From positions 1 through 10,000 of the forward strand of contig JAIWOB010000002.1 of NCBI GenBank assembly GCA_020217065.1: a DNA stretch of 10,000 bases, given 5' to 3'. Below are positions 1 through 5,245 of this stretch, piece by piece. The stretch comes from Chloroflexota bacterium (lineage in GTDB: Bacteria > Chloroflexota > Anaerolineae > Anaerolineales > Villigracilaceae). How positions within the stretch are numbered: the first letter of the stretch is position 1; the number at the start of each line of letters is the position of its first letter. The notes below the pieces were generated by a model. That model worked only from the letters and a program-made list of their open reading frames with translations, searched no databases and was not told the origin of the DNA. Position numbers and translations under genes: made by a program.

Positions 1-1044
1 TTCATCGGCGTATTTGGTCGTTTTGAAAAACCACTGCTCCAAATCCTTTTTGACGACGGGCGTGCCGCAGCGCTCGCAATGACGGTCATCGCCCCACACC
101 TGTTCGCGCGCCAACGTCGTATTGCAATGCGGGCACCAGTCCACAGGGGACATCTTGCGGTACGCCAAACCCATTTTGTATAACTGGATGAAGAACCACT
201 CCGTCCACTTGTAATAAGCCGGGTCGGCGGACACCGCCTCGCGCTCCCAATCGAACATCGCTCCCATGCTCCGCAGTTGGGCGCGCATCTTTTCGATATT
301 TTGGAAGGTGCGCTTCATGGGATGGACGCCGTCCTTAATCGCGGCGTTTTCGGCGGGCAGACCAAAGGCGTCAAAACCCATCGGGAAAAGCACGTTGTAA
401 CCGTTCATGCGTTTAAAGCGCGCGCGGGCGTCCGAAGGGGTCATCGCATACCAGTGACCGATATGCAAATCTCCGCTGGGATAAGGCAGCATGGTCAGCG
501 CATAATGTTTCGGCTTACCGTAATCAATCGTTGAACGATATAAACGGTCCGCTTCCCATTTTTCCTGCCATTTTTTTTCGAGTATTCCAGGCTGATAGGA
601 CTTCTCCTGCGCTGGTTTCTCCTGCGCGGCGGGAGGCGTTTTAAACGGCGCGATTTCTTTCGGCTTTTTATCCGCCAGCGCAACCGCCCTGACGGGTTTC
701 GGGGCGACCATCAACGTCGTTTCTTTGGCGGGCGCAATGGCTTTTGCGGAAGCGGTCTGAATTTTCGGCGCGGTTGTCTTGCGCTTCGCGGAAGTTTTGG
801 CGGCAGCCTTCACGGAAGGCTTTACGGCGACCTTTTTTTCCGCCGCCTTCTTCAGCGCGGCTTTTGCCTTGACCTTCGCGGTCGCAGTTTTCACCGTCTT
901 CTTGGAATCTTTTTTCGCGGCGGGGCTTGCCGTCGCCTTTTTGTTTTTGGCGGCGGTCTTCTTAACGGGTTTAATCTCCGCTTTGGCGGGCAACTTCTTC
1001 GGCGATGTCTTCTTTTTTACTTCCTTTTTCTTGATATCAGCCAT
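1..1044 (-). CDS. leuS: Leucyl-tRNA synthetase with Lys/Ala-rich N-terminal extension (3' end outside window)
   Basis: Class I aminoacyl-tRNA synthetase that charges tRNA-Leu in the cytosol. The visible 348 residues start at an ATG at 1044, preceded by a GAAGAGG ribosome binding site 5 nt upstream. Residues 1-148 are low complexity, roughly 28% Lys and 24% Ala with few acidic residues. Recognisable LeuRS begins around residue 149 ([14 protein letters not shown]). The catalytic HIGH motif is residues 194-197 within PSGDLHIGH. The first zinc-binding module has C304, C307, C323 and C326, followed by the LeuRS hallmark [13 protein letters not shown]. The gene runs off the left edge, so the editing domain, KMSKS loop and C-terminus are not seen. 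The only in-frame internal ATG between the extension and the core (residue 112) has no good ribosome binding site, so the extension is probably translated. A leucine T-box with a CUC specifier precedes it, which independently confirms the amino acid. Confidence 0.97.
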   Translation of the reverse strand, partial: MADIKKKEVKKKTSPKKLPAKAEIKPVKKTAAKNKKATASPAAKKDSKKTVKTATAKVKAKAALKKAAEKKVAVKPSVKAAAKTSAKRKTTAPKIQTASAKAIAPAKETTLMVAPKPVRAVALADKKPKEIAPFKTPPAAQEKPAQEKSYQPGILEKKWQEKWEADRLYRSTIDYGKPKHYALTMLPYPSGDLHIGHWYAMTPSDARARFKRMNGYNVLFPMGFDAFGLPAENAAIKDGVHPMKRTFQNIEKMRAQLRSMGAMFDWEREAVSADPAYYKWTEWFFIQLYKMGLAYRKMSPVDWCPHCNTTLAREQVWGDDRHCERCGTPVVKKDLEQWFFKTTKYADE

Positions 1045-1089
1045 GTTTACCTCTTCTTATCAGGTATAAAGTCTGTTTCGTCCATAAAC

Positions 1090-1124
1090 AAAAAATCCTT
1101 CCTCCACAATCAGGGACGAAGAAT
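1090..1124 (-). terminator. Intrinsic terminator of the leuS T-box
   Basis: On the minus strand ATTCTTCGTCC pairs with GGAGGAAGGAT (11 positions, one G-G mismatch and one G-U), with loop CTGATTGT, followed by a T run. The 5' arm contains the TTCGTC strand needed by the antiterminator, so the two structures exclude each other, as expected for a T-box. It lies 45 nt before the leuS start codon. Confidence 0.9.
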
Positions 1125-1369
1125 TCTCTCCGCGGTACCACCCGGGTTCGTCTCGTCTGATAGTCCGCAAACCCCATAGGGCTATCAAACCTGCCGACGC
1201 GCTTGACCGCTATAACGGGCTTTCCCGTCGCTGGCTCATGGTTTCACCAGCGCAGCTTCTCTTGCGAGGGACAGGCGAGTTCGGTCTTTTGGCGCTCCCG
1301 CTGGGCGCCGTTGAAGGGCTTCCACCTTGCTTTCCCTTCTCGCTGACGGGAGGACCTACTACTCCTGCC
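1090..1369 (-). promoter_or_regulatory. T-box riboswitch, leucine-specific (CUC specifier), controlling leuS
   Basis: Cis-acting leader that senses uncharged tRNA-Leu and allows leuS transcription when it accumulates. Reading the minus strand, Stem I closes with GGCAGG (1369-1364) pairing with CCTGTC (1275-1270). An internal loop has AGTAGTA on the 5' side and GAACTCG on the 3' side, followed by GGTC/GACC. This is the loop E and specifier-loop arrangement, and the codon after GAA is CTC (1279-1277), a Leu codon followed by a purine. Two small hairpins follow (CGCTGG/CCAGCG at 1252-1229 and ACGGG/CCCGT at 1228-1215), then a TGATAG/CTATCA stem (1187-1158). The T-box consensus GGGTGGTACCGCGG is at 1143-1130. 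Antiterminator strands GACGAA (1152-1147) and TTCGTC (1120-1115) flank it and compete directly with the terminator. The TGGT of the bulge fits the NCCA end of a tRNA with A73. Confidence 0.95.
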
Positions 1370-1383
1370 TTGACTTTTATTGA

Positions 1384-1436
1384 GGCAGGTCTTTCCTGCC
1401 CTAAAATAATTCCGGGGCAGGCGCGAGACCTGCCCC
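1384..1436 (-). repeat. Two GGCAGG hairpins between tRNA-Ala(GGC) and the T-box
   Basis: Read on the minus strand, GGGGCAGG (1436-1429) pairs perfectly with CCTGCCCC (1421-1414). It is followed by GGAATTATTTT, which resembles a weak terminator or a 3' processing stem for the tRNA transcript. A second hairpin, GGCAGG (1400-1395) with CCTGCC (1389-1384), follows and has no U run. Stem I of the T-box then opens with the same hexamer GGCAGG (1369-1364). The repeated arms could therefore swap partners. Whether this stretch stops, slows or merely trims the tRNA transcript cannot be decided from sequence. Confidence 0.55.
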
Positions 1437-1444
1437 TGTGCTTG

Positions 1445-1517
1445 TGGACCCAGGGGGATTCGAACCCCCGACCTTCTCAATGCCATTGAGACGCGCTCCC
1501 AACTGCGCTATGGGCCC
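1445..1517 (-). tRNA. tRNA-Ala (anticodon GGC)
   Basis: A 73-nt cloverleaf on the minus strand. The acceptor is GGGCCCA/TGGGTCC, with the G3-U70 wobble pair that identifies alanine tRNAs. The D stem is GCGC/GCGC and the anticodon stem TCTCA/TGAGA around loop ATGGCAT, giving anticodon GGC (reads GCC and GCU). The T arm is GGGGG/CCCCC around TTCGAAT, and the discriminator is A73. CCA is not encoded. Loop positions 32 and 38 are A and U, the combination known to be conserved in bacterial tRNA-Ala(GGC). It is the downstream member of a two-tRNA unit. Confidence 0.97.
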
Positions 1518-1522
1518 GGTGA

Positions 1523-1592
1523 CAGTTATCAAATTCTTAAGCGTACAATGTTCGGCGCCTGATAACTGGCTTCTAACAATTGGGCGCTGAAC
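1523..1592 (-). other. Spacer between the tRNAs with interlocked inverted repeats (pseudoknot-like)
   Basis: In the minus-strand transcript GTTCAGCGCC (1592-1583) can pair with GGCGCCGAAC (1559-1550), 9 of 10 positions. CAGTTATCA (1568-1560), lying in its loop and directly abutting the second arm, is a perfect complement of TGATAACTG (1531-1523) further downstream. This order of arms is that of an H-type pseudoknot with a 14-nt first loop, no gap between stems and an 18-nt last loop. It fills almost the whole 77-nt spacer between the two tRNA-Ala genes. The function is unknown; a processing signal is one possibility. Confidence 0.5.
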
Positions 1593-1594
1593 AG

Positions 1595-1667
1595 TGGACC
1601 TGAGGGGATTCGAACCCCTGACCTCCTCAGTGCGATTGAGGCGCGCTCCCAACTGCGCTACAGGCCC
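1595..1667 (-). tRNA. tRNA-Ala (anticodon CGC)
   Basis: A 73-nt cloverleaf on the minus strand. The acceptor is GGGCCTG/CAGGTCC, with the alanine G3-U70 pair. The D stem is GCGC/GCGC and the anticodon stem CCTCA/TGAGG around loop ATCGCAC, giving anticodon CGC (reads GCG, a frequent codon in this window). The T arm is AGGGG/CCCCT around TTCGAAT, with A73 and no encoded CCA. It starts about 19 nt after the -10 box of a strong promoter, so it is the first gene of the unit. It differs from the neighbouring tRNA-Ala(GGC) at only about ten positions, eight of which form four compensated base pairs. Confidence 0.97.
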
Positions 1668-1685
1668 GTTTTCAAAGCGACGGCT

Positions 1686-1714
1686 ATTCTACCTGAGGCG
1701 TTGGGGAATGTCAA
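1686..1714 (-). promoter_or_regulatory. Sigma-70 type promoter of the tRNA-Ala unit
   Basis: On the minus strand, a perfect -35 TTGACA (1714-1709), a 17-bp spacer and -10 TAGAAT (1691-1686). Transcription should begin near 1679, about a dozen bases before the first tRNA. It is the best promoter match in the window and may also feed the T-box and leuS, because no comparable promoter is visible closer to them. Confidence 0.85.
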
Positions 1715-1744
1715 TGAAAATCCGCGCTTTTCGCCCCGCGCATC

Positions 1745-1773
1745 TTGACGAAACAAGCCTGCAAGTATAAAAT
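1745..1773 (+). promoter_or_regulatory. Promoter facing rplY
   Basis: TTGACG (1745-1750), a 17-bp spacer and TAAAAT (1768-1773), each one mismatch from consensus. A TATAAA overlapping at 1766-1771 would give a 15-bp spacer. It is divergent from the tRNA promoter, about 30 bp away. The expected start is near 1780, giving rplY a leader of about 165 nt. Confidence 0.65.
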
Positions 1774-1785
1774 CCCTCCGCTCTT

Positions 1786-1814
1786 AAAGAGCCTCCCACG
1801 GGGAGGTTTCTTTT
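1786..1814 (+). terminator. Terminator-like hairpin in the rplY leader (possible attenuator)
   Basis: CCTCCC (1792-1797), loop ACG and GGGAGG (1801-1806), followed by TTTCTTTT. It sits only about 12 nt beyond the predicted start of the rplY transcript and before the gene, and both neighbouring genes point away from this spot. It is therefore not an end-of-gene terminator and is better explained as an attenuator or as the end of a very short transcript. A GCTCTT/AAGAGC inverted repeat (1780-1792) lies just ahead of it and shares one base with its stem. Confidence 0.6.
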
Positions 1815-1817
1815 CTG

Positions 1818-1925
1818 CGCGGCAAATTCGAAGTCTGCCGCGACGAAAGTCAATGTGGATGTTCGGCGGCGCAGCCGCCTTGCACAAATTCATTTCATAG
1901 GGCGAAGGTAACCGCAATTCGCGGT
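1818..1925 (+). promoter_or_regulatory. Structured 5' leader of rplY (three hairpins)
   Basis: After the terminator-like hairpin come CGCGGCA/TGCCGCG (1818-1824 with 1836-1842), GGCGGC/GCCGCC (1865-1870 with 1874-1879) and ACCGC/GCGGT (1911-1915 with 1921-1925). The last ends 11 nt before the ribosome binding site of rplY. Ribosomal protein genes are often controlled by their product binding such leaders, and L25 leaders are known in other bacteria, but I do not recognise this one as a described class. Confidence 0.45.
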
Positions 1926-1947
1926 GAGAGGCGCCCGAGGAGTAAAG

Positions 1948-2610
1948 ATGGAAAAGGTTGTATTAAAGGCGTCCAAACGCAGCGTAACGGGCAAACAGGT
2001 CAAGGCGCTGCGGCGCGCAGGCTTCTTGCCCGCCGTGATATACGGGCGGCACGTCGAGCCAATCGCCATTTCGCTTGACGCGCACGACGCCGGGCTTTTA
2101 TTTTCCAAAATAAGCTCGTCGGCTTTGGTCACAATTGACGTGGAAGGGACGGAGTACGCCGCGCTTGTGCGCGAACGCCAGCGCAATTACATCAAAGGCG
2201 ACTTGACTCATGTAGACCTGCTGGCGGTGGACTTGAACGAGAAAATCCGCGCCAAAGTGCATCTTGTCTTCACCGGCGTCGCGCCGGCGGTGAAGGAATT
2301 CAGCGCCGTGCTGGTTCACCGCATGAACGCCATCGAAGTCGAAAGTCTGCCGGCAGACCTGCCTGAGCGTATCACGGTTGACCTCTCTTCCATCAAACAG
2401 GTCGGCAGCCATATCTGCGTGCGCGATATTTCCCTGCCGCCCAACGTAACGGCGCTGGACGACCAGGATGAAATTATCGTCGTCGCCACCCTTGCGAAGG
2501 AAGAAACCTCAGCCGAAAGCGCAGCCGCCGGCGAAGAAGAAGCCGCCCCCGCCTTGAGCGTTGAACGCGGCAAGAAGGAAGAAGAAGGCGAAGAAAAAGA
2601 AAAGAAATAA
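1948..2610 (+). CDS. rplY: Large ribosomal subunit protein bL25, long CTC form
   Basis: Protein of 220 residues that binds 5S rRNA in the large ribosomal subunit. The N-terminal L25 domain (about residues 1-95) carries the family signature LRRAGFLPAVIYG (residues 21-33) and HVDLLAV (88-94). The C-terminal TL5/CTC beta domain spans about 97-185. Residues 184-220 form a disordered, Glu/Lys-rich tail ending in EEEGEEKEKK, long even for CTC proteins. I chose the ATG at 1948 because GAGGAG lies 5 nt before it. A GTG eight codons upstream (1924) would sit inside a hairpin and ahead of that site. A hairpin-rich leader precedes the gene and a strong bidirectional terminator follows. The gene is not next to pth, its common neighbour elsewhere. 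Confidence 0.96.
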   Translation: MEKVVLKASKRSVTGKQVKALRRAGFLPAVIYGRHVEPIAISLDAHDAGLLFSKISSSALVTIDVEGTEYAALVRERQRNYIKGDLTHVDLLAVDLNEKIRAKVHLVFTGVAPAVKEFSAVLVHRMNAIEVESLPADLPERITVDLSSIKQVGSHICVRDISLPPNVTALDDQDEIIVVATLAKEETSAESAAAGEEEAAPALSVERGKKEEEGEEKEKK

Positions 2611-2619
2611 ACGTTTTGA

Positions 2620-2652
2620 AAAAAGCCCCGCTGTTTTATGGCGGGGCTTTTT
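2620..2652. terminator. Bidirectional intrinsic terminator between convergent genes
   Basis: GCCCCGC (2625-2631) pairs with GCGGGGC (2641-2647) over a 9-nt loop, flanked by an A run on the left and a T run on the right. It therefore works for rplY rightwards and for the lipoprotein gene leftwards, whose stop codon is at 2667-2669. Confidence 0.93.
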
Positions 2653-2666
2653 CTTTCTAAGAAAAA

Positions 2667-3590
2667 TTATGGATACAACGTCAACTCTATGGAATGCAGG
2701 TAGACGTATTGTTTCAGTTCCGGGTCGTTGTCAAAGTCAAGATTGTCTTGATGCAGGGAAAGACGCACGCGGGTCGGCTCGGTCACTTTGTACGGCAGGG
2801 TGGTCTCAAAGGACTGGGTTTCAACGCCCTTAAAATCAAGCAAACGCGAAGAAATGACCCTGCCCTCCGTCGTAATCAATTCCCAGAAGACGGGCTGGTC
2901 GTTAAAAGGCGCGATTCGCCCCTTTAGAGCGACCGTTCCGCCGCGCGCTTCCGCGCCGTCTTTAATTCCTTCGTAGGCGACCCGCTCGTACATCATGTTT
3001 CCAATGGGAGTAATCTGGTTTTCGCCAATGGAATATAAAAGCACAGGCATGGTGTTCAGCGCTTGAACGCGCCCGTAGTCGTCCTTTGAACTAATGCGAA
3101 TGTAGCCGCGCTCGGAGACGGCGCGAATCTCAAAGGGGATTTCAAAACTACGGTACACCCCGCCGCTGGGAACGCGCGGCACGCGTTCCAGGCTGCGCTG
3201 TAAGAGGCGTCCATTTTCGCCGAGAAGTTCAATTCGAACCCGCTCGCTCCTCCCCGCCGTCAGCAGCGCCTGCACCCTGATGGGAGAAACCAGGCTGGAC
3301 ATGGGTCCCGGCGCAATGAAACGGATTTGCGCAAACTCGGTGAATCCCGGCGCAAAGGTGGGCGTGGCGGTGGGCTGCGGCGTAACTGGAAGCGGCGTCT
3401 CCGTGGGGATGGGCGTTTCGGTCGCGGTGGGCGCAAGCGCGCTGGCGGTGGAAAAGATGGCTTGCCCGGTCAGGACAACGGCGGTCGCAATCGAATTGTC
3501 GGGCTGAGTAGCGGCGACTTCCGTCATGGATTGAGAACAGGCGGAAAGGATTGCAAAAAGAAATAAAAGAATCGGCGCTTTTCGTCTCAT
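2667..3590 (-). CDS. Secreted lipoprotein with Pro/Thr linker and two probable Ig-like domains
   Basis: A 307-residue protein, probably anchored on the outer face of the membrane. A short signal peptide ends in the lipobox LSAC with acylated Cys18. A Pro/Thr-rich linker covers about residues 53-81. Two beta-rich segments follow (about 88-187 and 218-305). Both have the pattern of a Gmad2-type immunoglobulin-like domain: an opening hydrophobic strand, a G-R turn and a closing hydrophobic strand before the end (HSIELTL at 299-305). The Ig-like assignment is inference from the pattern, and no catalytic residues are apparent. The gene follows the M32 peptidase after 53 nt, most of it taken by a stable hairpin, and has no clear ribosome binding site. 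It may be co-transcribed with the peptidase or separate from it. The substrate or partner is unknown. Confidence 0.85.
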   Translation of the reverse strand: MRRKAPILLFLFAILSACSQSMTEVAATQPDNSIATAVVLTGQAIFSTASALAPTATETPIPTETPLPVTPQPTATPTFAPGFTEFAQIRFIAPGPMSSLVSPIRVQALLTAGRSERVRIELLGENGRLLQRSLERVPRVPSGGVYRSFEIPFEIRAVSERGYIRISSKDDYGRVQALNTMPVLLYSIGENQITPIGNMMYERVAYEGIKDGAEARGGTVALKGRIAPFNDQPVFWELITTEGRVISSRLLDFKGVETQSFETTLPYKVTEPTRVRLSLHQDNLDFDNDPELKQYVYLHSIELTLYP

Positions 3591-3604
3591 AGAAGAGCAT
3601 GAAA

Positions 3605-3638
3605 GTCGGGGACGAAGGCGATGGCTTTCGACCCCGAC
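3605..3638 (-). repeat. Long stable hairpin between peptidase and lipoprotein genes
   Basis: GTCGGGG (3605-3611) pairs with CCCCGAC (3632-3638). After one mismatch, CGAAGGC pairs with GCTTTCG around a GATG loop: 14 paired positions in a 34-nt unit. On the minus strand only TTTC follows, so it is a poor terminator. It ends 14 nt before the lipoprotein start codon and could shield mRNA ends or limit translation. Confidence 0.6.
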
Positions 3639-3643
3639 AATTT

Positions 3644-5140
3644 CTACAACTCGTAAATGGCGCTGTACTTTTCAGTCAGGTAGCGGATATAGGGGTCGGC
3701 GTTAATCTTCGAGCCGGTGACTCTTTGCACCAGTTCCTGCGGGTCGTATTTACGGCTGTGAATATGCACCTTTTCGCGCAGCCAGGCAAGGAGAGCCTCA
3801 AAACTTCCGTTGCGGATGCGGTCTTCAAGGTCGCCAATGTCTTCGTTGATTTTTTGCCACAATTGAGCCGACACCAGGTTGCCCAGCGCGTAGGTCGAAA
3901 AATATCCCATTAATCCGCTCGACCAGTGAACGTCTTGTAAAACGCCCTGAGCGTCGTTTGGCGGGACAACGCCAAGGTACTCCTCCATCTTCGCGTTCCA
4001 AATCTCAGGCAGGTCTTTCACCGCGATTTTTCCTTCAATCATGCCGATTTCCAGTTCGAGGCGCAGCATGACATGAAGGTTGTACGTGGCTTCGTCGGCG
4101 TTGACGCGAATCAAGGAGGGCTGCACCTTGTTGATGGCTTTATAGAACTGCTTCAATTTCACGCCCTCCAATTTGGAAGGAAACGCCTTTTTCAATTTGG
4201 GGAAGAAATACTCCCAAAATGGAAGCGAACGCCCGACCAAATTTTCCCACAAGCGAGATTGAGACTCATGCACCGCTAGCGACACGCCGCCCGCCAAAGG
4301 CGTGCGCTCATAGGCGGGATTGCTGCCCTGCTCATACATGGCGTGACCCGCTTCGTGCATGGCGCTGAAAAGGGTCGCAAGGGGGTTGTTTTCCTCAAAG
4401 CGATTCGTAATGCGCGTGTCGTTCACGCTGAAGGTGGTTTGAAAAGGATGCGGCGCTTTGTCTTGTCTGCCGCAATTCCAGTCGTAACCGAAGCGGGTGA
4501 TGATGGCTTCTCCGAATTCCCAGACCTTTTGCTCGTTGTATTTTTTATAGAGGAAATCGTCCCGCACTTGTTTGGCGGAGATAATGGCTTTGATAAGCTC
4601 CACCTGACGCGGGCGCAGGGCGTTGAAAATCTCCTGCACCTCGGCGGTCTTCATCCCTGGTTCGTAATCGTCGAGGAGGGTGTCGTATGGATGGTCGGCG
4701 GGCGGGAAAAATGAAATATATTTTTGCGCCAGGTCCACCACCTTTTCGAGATGGGGACGAAAAATGGAAAAATCAGACTTGCCTTTCGCCTCCACCCACG
4801 CCTCAAACGCCCTGGTGGTGACAATGGCTTGTTTGGCGACAAAGGAGGAAGGCACGCGCGCGGCTTTTTCGTAATCGCGGGCGGCGACGCGCACCAGCGC
4901 GCCCTCGTCGGTTTCGGGGTCGGGAAATTCGGTTTTGAGCGCTTCGAGCAGTTTGCCAACCTGCCGCGATGTGGCTTTTTGATGAGCAATCCTGCCGAGG
5001 GTCGCCATCTGCTGTCCGCGCGCCTCGCTGCCGCCGGGCGGCATATTCACGTTTTGGTCCCATTCCAGCACGCTCTGAATATGGCGCAGGTCTGCGACTT
5101 CGCCAAGCAGGGTTTTTAATCTCTTGAGATTTTTAGACAT
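3644..5140 (-). CDS. Metallocarboxypeptidase of family M32 (Taq carboxypeptidase type)
   Basis: A cytosolic zinc-dependent carboxypeptidase that trims residues from the C-terminus of peptides. Its 498 residues match the usual family length of about 500. The zinc motif HEAGH is residues 262-266, and the third ligand is probably E292 in HESQSRLWEN. The family motifs HPF (231-233) and DTRIT (241-245) are also present. There is no signal peptide. The N-terminal half is helical, as expected for this fold, which has a deep groove capped by helices. The start is well supported: AAGGAG lies 7 nt ahead of the ATG at 5140. It is separated from the exporter operon by that operon's terminator, so it needs its own promoter in 5141-5203. 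A TAAAAT is visible there on the minus strand, but without a -35 box at proper spacing. A peptide-salvage or turnover role is likely. Confidence 0.95.
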   Translation of the reverse strand: MSKNLKRLKTLLGEVADLRHIQSVLEWDQNVNMPPGGSEARGQQMATLGRIAHQKATSRQVGKLLEALKTEFPDPETDEGALVRVAARDYEKAARVPSSFVAKQAIVTTRAFEAWVEAKGKSDFSIFRPHLEKVVDLAQKYISFFPPADHPYDTLLDDYEPGMKTAEVQEIFNALRPRQVELIKAIISAKQVRDDFLYKKYNEQKVWEFGEAIITRFGYDWNCGRQDKAPHPFQTTFSVNDTRITNRFEENNPLATLFSAMHEAGHAMYEQGSNPAYERTPLAGGVSLAVHESQSRLWENLVGRSLPFWEYFFPKLKKAFPSKLEGVKLKQFYKAINKVQPSLIRVNADEATYNLHVMLRLELEIGMIEGKIAVKDLPEIWNAKMEEYLGVVPPNDAQGVLQDVHWSSGLMGYFSTYALGNLVSAQLWQKINEDIGDLEDRIRNGSFEALLAWLREKVHIHSRKYDPQELVQRVTGSKINADPYIRYLTEKYSAIYEL

Positions 5141-5203
5141 AAGGTGTCTCCTTGTTGTTAGTTGAAGGGGCGCCGGCGGCTTGATTTTATCGCAAATACC
5201 GTC

Positions 5204-5234
5204 AAAAAAAGCGGCAATCGCAAGACCGCCGCTT
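5204..5234 (-). terminator. Intrinsic terminator of the exporter operon
   Basis: On the minus strand AAGCGGC (5234-5228) pairs with GCCGCTT (5215-5209) and is followed by a T run to 5204. It lies 11 nt after the stop codon of the SH3b lipoprotein gene and marks the end of the four-gene operon. Confidence 0.88.
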
Positions 5235-5245
5235 CCATATTGAAA

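Noticed and set aside
779..1069. Hydrophobic Phe/Ala-rich small protein on the plus strand
   Set aside because: It is the reverse complement of the Lys-rich LeuRS tail (AAG and AAA codons read as Phe-rich), so the apparent membrane protein is an artefact.
1445..1667. tRNA genes as an integration site for a mobile element
   Set aside because: There is no integrase, no repeated tRNA 3' end and no foreign-looking segment nearby; both flanks are housekeeping genes.
1924..1947. GTG start for rplY at 1924
   Set aside because: It lies in a hairpin arm and ahead of the GAGGAG site that serves the ATG at 1948; the extra residues do not belong to the L25 family.
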